Below, one piece after another: positions 32,283-40,813 of a stretch of 64,000 nucleotides of DNA. The notes under the pieces are model-generated. The model did not search any database, was not told the DNA's origin, and saw only the letters and a list, made by a program, of their open reading frames with translations. Within the stretch, counting starts at the first letter, position 1, and each line of letters begins with the position of its first letter. Source of the DNA: an uncultured Planctomycetaceae bacterium (lineage in GTDB: Bacteria > Planctomycetota > Planctomycetia > Planctomycetales > Planctomycetaceae); the NCBI GenBank assembly GCA_943787265.1, contig CALSLT010000017.1, positions 1-64,000 on the forward strand. The letters are read 5' to 3'. A program made the translations under genes and the position numbers.

Positions 32283-34493
32283 ATGTATCGATTCAAACTG
32301 ACAGTTCTTCTGACGGCAGCGGTGTTCGCGCATCTGCAGAATGCCGCAAAAGCTGAGGATCAGATTAGCTTTAAGAATGACGTGATGCCGATCTTTCTTC
32401 GCGGCGGGTGCAATAGTGGGAGCTGCCACGGGGCTGCTCGAGGGAAGGATGGGTTTAAGCTCTCGCTGTTCGGCTATGACCCGGACGGTGACTACTACCG
32501 GCTTTTGGAAGAATATGTTGGGCGGCGAATAAATCTTGCGGCTCCGGCAAAGAGTCTGCTGCTGGAAAAAATCTCAGGAACGGTGCCTCATACCGGCGGG
32601 AAGATTTTTCCGGCAAACAGCCAGTACTACGAAACGTTGCGAACGTGGATCGAGGCTGGTGCCCCTCTGGATTCTGCCAGCGCGCCGGAGCCTGAGCGTC
32701 TGGAATTGATTCCGAATAAGATTGTTTTCGACAAACCGGGCGAGGCGAAGCAGGCTCGGGTGATCGCTCATTATTCCGATGGCTCTGAACGGGACGTTTC
32801 AGACCTGTCGCTCTACATGACGAACAACGAAGCCGTCGCGACGATCGACAAGCAGGCGAAGATCGCCGGGCTTCAAGGAGGCGGGACTCACGTCTTTGCT
32901 CGGTTTGATAAGTTTACGGTGGGGACCGAAGTCGTTGTCCTGCCGAAAGGAGAGTTTGACTGGCCCGACACTCCGGAACACAACTACGTCGACTCTCTCG
33001 TTTTTTCCAAACTGAAGGAACTGAGGATCGTTCCCTCTGAAGTGTCGACCGACGAGCAATTTCTGAGACGCGTCACGATCGACCTGACGGGCAAACTGCC
33101 GACGCCTGAGGAATACGACCAGTTCATGGATGAAGGCGGCAAAGACAAACGCGAGAATCTGGTCGACACGCTGCTGCAACGTGGCGAGTTCGGCGAGTTG
33201 TGGGCGGCTAAGTGGGGCGAGTGGCTGCGGATTAAGACCGACACAAATCCGGGTTCGGGAACGGCGATGAAGGCCGGTTGGAATTATTACCAATGGCTTC
33301 AGGAAGCAATGGTGAAGAATAAACCGTGGGACCAGATTGCCCGCGACTTGCTCACAGGAAACGGGTCAAACTTCCGTAACGCACCGTCCAACTACTACAC
33401 GATGCTTCCGCAGGGGAAACTCGACCCGCAGAAAATCGGCGAAGACACCGCTCAGATTTTTCTCGGCCTGAGAACGCAATGTGCTCAGTGCCACAACCAT
33501 CCGTTCGACCGTTGGACGATCGACGACTACTACAGTTTTACGTCGTTCTTCACCGGCGTTCGTCGCAAACACGGGTCAGAAGCTCGCGAGTATTACACCT
33601 TCGTGGACGTTGACGCTGAACCGGCGAAGCATCTGGTTGATGGTCGACCGATGGCGCATCGATTCCTTGGCGGCGACTTCGCTGAAGTGAAGAACAAAGA
33701 CCCTCGCAAGGTACTGGCCGCGTGGATGACGACTTCGGGAAATCGGCTGTTTCGTCGTAACCTGGCCAATCGAATCTGGGGGCATTTCTTTGGAAGGGGG
33801 ATCGTTCATCCGATTGACGATGTCCGCATCTCGAATCCGGCCAGCAACGAACCGTTGCTCGAAGAACTCGGCCGAAAGCTTGGAGAAGATTACGCGTACG
33901 ATGCGAAGAAACTCGTTCGCGACATCTGCCTGTCCCGCACCTACCAGGCTTCCCCCACGACGAACGAGAGCAACGTCGGTGATGAGTCAAGATTTTCGCA
34001 TGCTTATCTGAGGCGTCTGCGATCGGACGTTCTGTTTGACTGTCTCAGTCAGGCTCTCGACTACAAGCATCCGTTTAGACGTTCTACGGCGGAGCGTGCG
34101 GTCGTCATGTTCGAAGGCGGCCGGTACGACAACTTCAACAGTTACTTCTTCTCGACTTTCGGACAGGCCAAACGAGAAAGTGTCTGCACTTGTGAAACGC
34201 AAACGGACGCCAGCCTTTCACAAGCCTTACACCTGATCAACGGCGGAACGATCGACAGCACCTTTCAGCGTAATCCGGTCTTGATTCCTCGCTTGATGAA
34301 GGAACACTCCGACTCCGCGGACATCGTCCGAGCTCTTTACATCCGAATTCTGACCCGCCGTCCGACTCCGAAAGAGTTAACGGCAATGCTTGACCTGAGT
34401 CCCAAATCACCTGACCAGCGGATTCAGCAGAAGTTCTATTCGAGTGTCGCGTGGGCTCTGGTGAACTCGAACGAGTTCCTCTTCAATCACTGA
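32283..34493 (+). CDS. Secreted DUF1549/DUF1553 protein with Ig-like domain
   Basis: A 736-residue exported protein: signal peptide MYRFKLTVLLTAAVFAHLQNAAKA, a cytochrome-like region (residues 25-120) with C-x4-C-H (GCNSGSCHGAARGK), a BIG2-type Ig-like domain (about 135-220: RVIAHYSDGSERDVSD), DUF1549 (about 230-430) with a CAQCH haem motif (RTQCAQCHNHPFD), and DUF1553 (470-735). ATG at 32283 is preferred because it directly precedes the signal peptide; the upstream frame overlaps the nucleotidyltransferase gene. It closes the plus-strand run that began with the DUF1501 gene at 23999, so this unit separates the usual DUF1553-DUF1501 pair by five genes. Confidence 0.9.
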   Translation: MYRFKLTVLLTAAVFAHLQNAAKAEDQISFKNDVMPIFLRGGCNSGSCHGAARGKDGFKLSLFGYDPDGDYYRLLEEYVGRRINLAAPAKSLLLEKISGTVPHTGGKIFPANSQYYETLRTWIEAGAPLDSASAPEPERLELIPNKIVFDKPGEAKQARVIAHYSDGSERDVSDLSLYMTNNEAVATIDKQAKIAGLQGGGTHVFARFDKFTVGTEVVVLPKGEFDWPDTPEHNYVDSLVFSKLKELRIVPSEVSTDEQFLRRVTIDLTGKLPTPEEYDQFMDEGGKDKRENLVDTLLQRGEFGELWAAKWGEWLRIKTDTNPGSGTAMKAGWNYYQWLQEAMVKNKPWDQIARDLLTGNGSNFRNAPSNYYTMLPQGKLDPQKIGEDTAQIFLGLRTQCAQCHNHPFDRWTIDDYYSFTSFFTGVRRKHGSEAREYYTFVDVDAEPAKHLVDGRPMAHRFLGGDFAEVKNKDPRKVLAAWMTTSGNRLFRRNLANRIWGHFFGRGIVHPIDDVRISNPASNEPLLEELGRKLGEDYAYDAKKLVRDICLSRTYQASPTTNESNVGDESRFSHAYLRRLRSDVLFDCLSQALDYKHPFRRSTAERAVVMFEGGRYDNFNSYFFSTFGQAKRESVCTCETQTDASLSQALHLINGGTIDSTFQRNPVLIPRLMKEHSDSADIVRALYIRILTRRPTPKELTAMLDLSPKSPDQRIQQKFYSSVAWALVNSNEFLFNH

Positions 34494-34961
34494 GGCCGCC
34501 GTCTTTGATGGCCCAATGCGATCTCCCGTGCGTGTCGGAAATCTGCAAGCGTCTGACAGAGAGTCGTCTGAGACACTTGGTTTGATCGCTACAAAACGTC
34601 TTTCAGTGCGCGGAGTGTGTACACGGATTTGCCGCGGCGTGCGGGACATCCCTCGTACGGTGAGTCACTTGCCTGCGAGGATCGCCGCACTGGCTGAAGT
34701 TCGCCACTGCAAGATGTACTGATCAGGCAGTCCGTTCCGACTTCGAAGTCTGTGCGTGTTAGCTTCGTGGATGGAGCTGCATAGCCAACGTGTTTGGTGT
34801 GTATTTCTCCGGCGACATTGCTGGTCGGGCCTTTGTCCGGATCCAACGCCTGGTCGCCACGGTCAGGGCCCGTTCGGGTAGAGGTTGCACTAATTCGCTG
34901 CACGCTGAATTTGGCAACGCAGAAGAAAACTGCCACTGCACACAGGACGCCGAGGACAACC
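34494..34961. other. Gene-free stretch before the chemosensory cluster
   Basis: About 470 bp between the DUF1553 gene and cheA. Small frames on both strands lack family motifs. The cheA frame extends upstream to 34794, but those 56 residues look random. No clear terminator or repeat was seen; the cheA promoter is expected here. Confidence 0.45.
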
Positions 34962-37808
34962 ATGCTCGACGAAAACGACGAATTACTCACCGAGTTCGTA
35001 ACAGAGTCTCGTGAAGGACTCGCAGAAATTGAGTCAGACCTTCTGGCGATCGAAGCCTGTGGAGATGAGATCGATCTCGACCTTGTGAACAAGGTGTTTC
35101 GAGCGATTCATTCCATAAAGGGCGCTGCAGGTTTTATGGGGCTGAACACTGTTGGTTCGCTTGCCCATAGTCTCGAAAATGTTCTCGTGATGATTCGCAA
35201 TTGCGAACTGACGTTGAATCCCGAACGGACCAGCGTACTGCTCGAAGGTGCGGACGTTCTGAGTTCGATGATCGACGACATTGGAAACTCGGAATCTGTC
35301 GACGTCTCATTGAATGTTCAACAGCTCGACCGAATCGTTAATGGTGAGGACGGTGATGCAACAACATCGGCTGAGCTCGTCGAGAGTTCGTCGGATGTTG
35401 ATTCAAGTAAAACGCCGGAATCGGTCGACGATGCACCTGACGCGAGCGACGATGTTCAATCTTCACGTGCTGATACAGAAGACGTTGAAGAGCCGACGTA
35501 CTCAGAAGAGTGCAGTCAGAAAACAACGGCTTCGACAACCGATACGAAGGAACGATCGCCCGGAGCCCCGGCCGCTGAGCCTGTTGCAGAATCTGTCAGC
35601 AAAGAGCCACCTTCAAAGCCAGTGAGCAAGGCGACTGGAGAATCCACACCGCGTGCCGATGCAAATATTCGCGTTCCGGTGCCTGTTCTTGATCGGCTGA
35701 TGACTCTTGCTGGCGAGCTCGTTCTTGGTCGAAATCAGCTCTTGCAAACCATCGCCAGCAACGACACGCAAATGCTGGATTCCGTCGGTGCGAGAATGGA
35801 CCAAGTCACCAGCGAGCTGCAGGAAACGATCATGCAGACTCGGATGCAGCCGGTCGGGACGGTGTTTAACAAGTTCACGCGTATTGTTCGTGACCTGAGC
35901 AACATGTTGAACAAGCAGTGCTTGCTTGAGATCAACGGAAAAGACGTCGAGCTTGATAAAACCATCATCGAAGCCATCGGCGACCCACTCACACATCTGA
36001 TTCGAAATTCTGTTGATCATGGTGTCGAGTCGCCCGAAGTTCGCGAGGAGCGGGGCAAGCCTGCGTGCGGAACCGTGCATCTCCGAGCCTACCATCAGGA
36101 CGGGAAAGTCAACATCGCGATTTCTGACGATGGAGCCGGTATCGATGCCGATAAGTTGAAGTTGAAGGCTATCGAGAAGGGGGTGCTGACTGACGACAAA
36201 GCCGCCTCAATGAGTGACGCTGAAGCGTTGCGCCTGATTTTTGCACCAGGCTTCTCGACGGTCGAAAAAGTGAGTTCTGTCAGCGGTCGTGGAGTCGGCA
36301 TGGATGTCGTCAAAACGAACTTTGAGCGACTCGGTGGCTCGGTCGATATCGACACGGCACTCGGCAAAGGCACAACTTTTACAGTTCGATTACCTCTTAC
36401 CCTGGCGATTGTTCCGTCGCTGATTGTTCGAGCGAACGGTCAGCGATTCGCCGTTCCGCAGACCAATATCAGTGAACTGGTCCGTATCCGAACTGGCGAC
36501 GATTCAAAACGACTGGAGCAGCTTCGCGATGCAGAAGTTCTGCGTTTGCGAGGTTCACTGTTGCCACTCGTCCGACTTTCCAACGTGCTTGGAAACTCTT
36601 CGACAGAACTCGCAGATGAAGAGTCCCAGGATACCGAGTCTTCAACATCGCCAAGAAAAGCAGCAACCAACATCATTGTCGTCGAAGCCGGGAATCTTAG
36701 ATACGGGCTCATTGTCGACAGCCTGCATGATTCCGAGGAGATCGTTGTCAAACCTCTCGGCCGCCACATGAGCGACGTCCATTTTCTGGCCGGTGCAACA
36801 GTCCTTGGCGATGGGAAAGTGGCGCTGATTCTCGACATCACCGGAGTTGCCGGGCACATCGGCCTCAGCTCAACCGACCAGGTTGAGCCCGTTGATATGG
36901 TCAATAAGAAGGATCGTTCTGGCGAGCCGATACCTACTCTGCTCTTCACGAATCATCCTGACGAGCAGTTTGGCGTGCCGATGGGGTGTGTTTCGCGAAT
37001 TGAGCGAATTCGAACCGAAAAAATTGAAACTGTCGCCGGGCAGGAAGTGCTGCACTATAACGATCGAACGTTGCCTCTGATCACGTTGGAAACCAGTCTC
37101 AACACTAAACCTCGAGAACTTGGTGACCGATGTTTCATCATCGTCTTTCAGGCAGGCAAGCGGGAAGTGGGGCTGATCGCTCCTCAGATTCTCGATATTC
37201 GAGACCTGCCATGCGAACTCGACACGCAAATGTTCGATGACGAGGGACTGCTGGGGTCACTGGTGCTGGACGGCAAAGCGACTCGCATCGTCGACACGTA
37301 CGAACTGACGCTCCACCAGCACCCCCAGTGGTTCAACAATGTTAAGCCTGTGTCTCAGCCGGTGGTCACAGACGAGTCATCCACAGAGACGCCCGGCCAG
37401 CCCGTCATTCTTCTTGCAGAGGACTCTGCGTTCTTTCGTCAGACGGTTCGATCTTACCTGGAACAGATCGGGACGTCCGTCGTGGCGTGTGAAGACGGAG
37501 CCATTGCCTGGGAGACGCTAGAGAGTCTGAAACACAGCTTCTCGATCATTGTGACGGATATCGAGATGCCAAAAATGGACGGCTATGAACTGACCAAACG
37601 GGTCAAGTCTGATGAACGATTCCGTGGCATTCCTGTTGTTGCACTCAGCTCGCTTGCCTCGGACGAGCACAAACTGAAAGGCGCGGCCGCCGGTATCGAT
37701 GAGTATCTCACAAAGCTGAATCGTGACCAGTTAGCACTGACGATCACAAACCTGCTGAACCACAGCATCCCGGTCAACGTGCCATCTGCTCTTGCTGGAG
37801 TTTCGTGA
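34962..37808 (+). CDS. cheA: Hybrid chemotaxis histidine kinase CheA with two CheW domains and a receiver
   Basis: A 948-residue protein from the ATG at 34962 (GAGGA upstream). Residues 1-105: Hpt domain with phospho-accepting H50 (FRAIHSIKGAAGFMG). About 110-230: acidic, repetitive linker. 232-300: dimerisation helices. 330-470: HATPase with N-box HLIRNSVDHGVE and G boxes DDGAGID and GRGVGMDVV. 475-640: first CheW-like (P5) domain, with an Asp/Ser-rich insertion. 655-785: second CheW-like domain. 813-935: receiver with D866 (VTDIEMPKMDG). The fused receiver may be a phosphate sink or intramolecular output. cheW and an MCP follow directly; no cheY, cheB or cheR is in the window. Confidence 0.95.
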   Translation: MLDENDELLTEFVTESREGLAEIESDLLAIEACGDEIDLDLVNKVFRAIHSIKGAAGFMGLNTVGSLAHSLENVLVMIRNCELTLNPERTSVLLEGADVLSSMIDDIGNSESVDVSLNVQQLDRIVNGEDGDATTSAELVESSSDVDSSKTPESVDDAPDASDDVQSSRADTEDVEEPTYSEECSQKTTASTTDTKERSPGAPAAEPVAESVSKEPPSKPVSKATGESTPRADANIRVPVPVLDRLMTLAGELVLGRNQLLQTIASNDTQMLDSVGARMDQVTSELQETIMQTRMQPVGTVFNKFTRIVRDLSNMLNKQCLLEINGKDVELDKTIIEAIGDPLTHLIRNSVDHGVESPEVREERGKPACGTVHLRAYHQDGKVNIAISDDGAGIDADKLKLKAIEKGVLTDDKAASMSDAEALRLIFAPGFSTVEKVSSVSGRGVGMDVVKTNFERLGGSVDIDTALGKGTTFTVRLPLTLAIVPSLIVRANGQRFAVPQTNISELVRIRTGDDSKRLEQLRDAEVLRLRGSLLPLVRLSNVLGNSSTELADEESQDTESSTSPRKAATNIIVVEAGNLRYGLIVDSLHDSEEIVVKPLGRHMSDVHFLAGATVLGDGKVALILDITGVAGHIGLSSTDQVEPVDMVNKKDRSGEPIPTLLFTNHPDEQFGVPMGCVSRIERIRTEKIETVAGQEVLHYNDRTLPLITLETSLNTKPRELGDRCFIIVFQAGKREVGLIAPQILDIRDLPCELDTQMFDDEGLLGSLVLDGKATRIVDTYELTLHQHPQWFNNVKPVSQPVVTDESSTETPGQPVILLAEDSAFFRQTVRSYLEQIGTSVVACEDGAIAWETLESLKHSFSIIVTDIEMPKMDGYELTKRVKSDERFRGIPVVALSSLASDEHKLKGAAAGIDEYLTKLNRDQLALTITNLLNHSIPVNVPSALAGVS

Positions 37809-37864
37809 TCTCTCCAGGCCGTTCACACAAAGCCAACCACACATCGATCGCTCAGGAGTCAGCT

Positions 37865-38320
37865 ATGTCAACGACGTCGGACGCTACAGCAGTTTGCACC
37901 GCGGAAGAACTGGAATATGCCACGTTCCACGTCGGTGACGTCCTGCTTGGCATTGAGATTCGAGAAGTCCAGGAGATTAATCGAAATCTTGATCTCACGG
38001 TGGTACCTCACGGGCCAGCACATGTTCGAGGCGTCATGAACCTTCGTGGTGAAGTCGTGACAGTCGTCGACCTGAGAGTCGTGTTTGGGCTCTCTGCAAT
38101 CGAAGTAACACGATCGACCCGAAACATTGTTCTTAGCTCGGGCGATGAACGCATCAGTCTGCTGGTGGACGGGATTGCGGACGTCGTTACGGCAAGAGAA
38201 GACAGGATTGAGTCGCCACCGGGCAACCTCAGTGGCATCGAAGATCGCTTTTTCTCAGGTGTGTACAGGCTTGAGAGTGAGCTGCTGCTGATTGTTGATG
38301 TCGAGGAAGTGCTGTCTTAG
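37865..38320 (+). CDS. cheW: Chemotaxis coupling protein CheW
   Basis: A 151-residue CheW domain protein that links receptors to CheA. Core segments are YATFHVGDVLLGIEIREVQEINRN, VPHGPAHVRGVMNLRGEVVTVVDLRVVFGL and ISLLVDGIADVVTAREDRIE. The ATG at 37865 has AGGAG seven bases upstream and is better than the longer frame beginning at 37805, which overlaps the cheA stop. Length is normal for CheW. It lies 56 bp after cheA and 51 bp before the MCP gene. Confidence 0.95.
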   Translation: MSTTSDATAVCTAEELEYATFHVGDVLLGIEIREVQEINRNLDLTVVPHGPAHVRGVMNLRGEVVTVVDLRVVFGLSAIEVTRSTRNIVLSSGDERISLLVDGIADVVTAREDRIESPPGNLSGIEDRFFSGVYRLESELLLIVDVEEVLS

Positions 38321-38371
38321 GCGCGCTCGATCAAATTCAAATTCATTTCAGAAGACAGGCGGGTATTCACA

Positions 38372-40744
38372 ATGACACTTCGAACGCGACTAATGACAGT
38401 CATGCTGGCGTGTGGCCTGGTGCCGCTCGCGATTTACGGCGTAATCAGCTACCTCAGCGCCAGCAGTGGCCTTACTTCGATCACTGAAAAAGGCCAGGAC
38501 GCGCTGACCGGCAGCTCGAAAGAGCAGCTTGTGTCACTGCGTGAAGTCAAGAAGACTCAGGTTCACGACTACTTCGAAACGATCCGTAAACAGATTCAAA
38601 CCTTCAGCGAGAACCAGATGGTGGTCGACTCGCTAAGAGACATGAACGTTGCGTTTCACGAGTTCCGCGAGGAACAGAAGCTCGACGAAGGAGCGATCGC
38701 GAAGCAGCAACGCGAATTGTTGGGTTATTACACACAGGATTTTGCTGACGAGTACAAGAGTCAGAACAGCGGCACACATCCCAATGTGGACAAGCACTTC
38801 CGATTGCTGGACGACGACGCGATCGCCTTTCAGTACCAGTACGTTCGAGCCAACTCGCACCCACTGGGTTCCAAGCACGAGCTTGACCGATCGCCGGTCG
38901 ATTCCCGTTACAACGAGTTGCACGGAAAAGCTCACCCGATCATTCGCAACTATCTGGAACAATTCGGCTACTACGACATCTTTCTGGTCGATTCAGAATC
39001 TGGAGACATCGTCTACTCCGTCTTCAAAGAACTGGACTACGGAACGTCGCTGCTGGACGGGCCGGTTGCTGACACGAACTTTGGTGAAGTCTTCCGACGC
39101 GCCAACAAACTGTCGGACCCTAATGACTTCGTGCTGGTTGAGTTCGAGCAGTACATGCCTTCTTACGAGGCACCTGCCAGTTTCATCGCCAGTCCAATTT
39201 TCGATGGCGACAAGCGTCTTGGCGTCGCAATCTTTCAAATGCCGCTCGACACGATTACGGGCATCATGGGCGAACGCGACGGCCTTGGTGAAACTGGAGA
39301 GACCATGCTGGTCGGTCCAGACTATCTTCCTCGGTCAGACTCGTTCAGAGATGCTGAAAACCGCACCGTGGTTGGTGCCTTCCGCAACGCAGAAGATGGC
39401 CGAATTGAAACAGCGGCGACAGAGGCTGTGTTCAAGAATGGCGATCCCGGCATCACCATCGAAACGGACTACGTCGGAAACGAAACGATCACTGCATACA
39501 CGCCGATCGATATTCTTGGGTTGAACTGGGCATTGCTTGCCAAACGGGACGTCTCTGACGCCTTGCAGGCCATCGGAGAAATCGAAGAAAAGGCCAGCTC
39601 GGCTCAAGCCAGTATCGTGAGCTGGGCATTCGGTTTGGTCCTGGTATGCGGCGTCGCCGTTGGGCTCGTTGCGTTCTACATCGCCAGGACTGTTACTGCT
39701 CCAATCGTGCGAGCTTCCGAATTTGCCCGTGAAATTGCCTCGGGACAACTTATGAACCGGTGCGACGTTGAGGCAAGCGGAGAAGTCGGCACACTGATCG
39801 ACTCGATGAACGACATGCGTGACAGCTTGCAGAACATGATCTGCAAGTTGACTGCGAATGTTTCGACACTGTCAAACTCATCTACTCAATTGTCTGAAGC
39901 AGCAACCAATCTTTCTGAAGGAGCTGACCAGACAACGACGCAGTCGAGCACGGTGAACTCAGCAGCCGCGGAGATGTCAGAATGCATGACAAATGTCTCC
40001 GCGTCGACAAGTCAGATGTCCGGACATGTGATCACGGTTGCTGCAGCCGTGGAAGAAATGACAGCCAGCATCACGGATGTCTCTCAGAATGCAGACCGAG
40101 CGGCAGGTGTTGCCGGAGAAGCCGCTCGTCTTACCGAAGTCAGTAATGAAAAAGTTGAACAGCTCGGTAACGCCGCAGACGAAATCGGCAAAGTCATCGA
40201 GGTTATTCAGGACATCGCTGAGCAAACCAACTTGCTTGCTTTGAACGCGACTATTGAAGCAGCACGTGCTGGAGATGCCGGCAAGGGCTTCGCAGTCGTC
40301 GCGACCGAGGTGAAGGAACTGGCTCGCCAGACATCTGAAGCCACAGGCGATATCGCCAAGCGGATTAAAGCGATTCAGGAATCGACGGGCGAAGCCATCA
40401 CAGCCATCGGCGAAATCGAAGGTGTAATTCGAAACGTCAGCGATGTTTCACGAACAATCGCAACTGCAGTCGCAGCACAGCAGGATACGTCGCACGAGAT
40501 CGCCAAGACTGTCAACGAAACGACGAGTGCCGTGCAGACGGTTTCGGCCGGGATTGCCGATTCGACGACAGCCTGTCAGGAGATTCGAGAAAACATGGAG
40601 AAAGTCGACCAGGCTGCTCGGAACACTTCTTCCGGAGCATCAGTCACCCGCTCGGCTGGCGACGAACTCCTGACGATTGCCGAAGAACTTCGCGAACTCG
40701 TTTCAGAGTTCGCTGTTGATGAAAAAGAATGTGTCGTTGCGTAA
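38372..40744 (+). CDS. Methyl-accepting chemotaxis protein with Cache-type sensor
   Basis: A 790-residue chemoreceptor. TM1 is at about residues 8-28, followed by a 380-residue outer domain with double-Cache-like features (LEQFGYYDIFLVDSESGDIVYSV, PASFIASPIFDGDKRLGVAIFQM, GLGETGETMLVGPDY). TM2 lies at about 413-435, HAMP at 437-490, and a long signalling coil follows with the hairpin tip DIAEQTNLLALNATIEAARAG. No CheR-docking pentapeptide is evident at the C-terminus. With cheA and cheW just upstream it forms a minimal chemosensory set and the last gene before a strong terminator. Ligand unknown. Confidence 0.95.
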   Translation: MTLRTRLMTVMLACGLVPLAIYGVISYLSASSGLTSITEKGQDALTGSSKEQLVSLREVKKTQVHDYFETIRKQIQTFSENQMVVDSLRDMNVAFHEFREEQKLDEGAIAKQQRELLGYYTQDFADEYKSQNSGTHPNVDKHFRLLDDDAIAFQYQYVRANSHPLGSKHELDRSPVDSRYNELHGKAHPIIRNYLEQFGYYDIFLVDSESGDIVYSVFKELDYGTSLLDGPVADTNFGEVFRRANKLSDPNDFVLVEFEQYMPSYEAPASFIASPIFDGDKRLGVAIFQMPLDTITGIMGERDGLGETGETMLVGPDYLPRSDSFRDAENRTVVGAFRNAEDGRIETAATEAVFKNGDPGITIETDYVGNETITAYTPIDILGLNWALLAKRDVSDALQAIGEIEEKASSAQASIVSWAFGLVLVCGVAVGLVAFYIARTVTAPIVRASEFAREIASGQLMNRCDVEASGEVGTLIDSMNDMRDSLQNMICKLTANVSTLSNSSTQLSEAATNLSEGADQTTTQSSTVNSAAAEMSECMTNVSASTSQMSGHVITVAAAVEEMTASITDVSQNADRAAGVAGEAARLTEVSNEKVEQLGNAADEIGKVIEVIQDIAEQTNLLALNATIEAARAGDAGKGFAVVATEVKELARQTSEATGDIAKRIKAIQESTGEAITAIGEIEGVIRNVSDVSRTIATAVAAQQDTSHEIAKTVNETTSAVQTVSAGIADSTTACQEIRENMEKVDQAARNTSSGASVTRSAGDELLTIAEELRELVSEFAVDEKECVVA

Positions 40745-40774
40745 GTGTCAACGTGGCACAGCAGTAAAACTTCA

Positions 40775-40813
40775 GGCAGCGTCTACCAACTGGTAGACGC
40801 TGCCTTCATTTTT
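40775..40813. terminator. Strong bidirectional intrinsic terminator
   Basis: GGCAGCGTCTACC (40775-40787) pairs perfectly over 13 bp with GGTAGACGCTGCC (40792-40804) around AACT, followed on the plus strand by TTCATTTTT. On the minus strand the stem is followed by TGAAGTTTTAC. It sits between the MCP stop (40744) and the convergent gene whose stop overlaps 40812, so it can serve both. Confidence 0.92.

Noticed and set aside
34794..34961. Longer N-terminus of CheA
   Set aside because: The 56 added residues have no similarity to Hpt domains, and a good GAGGA site precedes the ATG at 34962.
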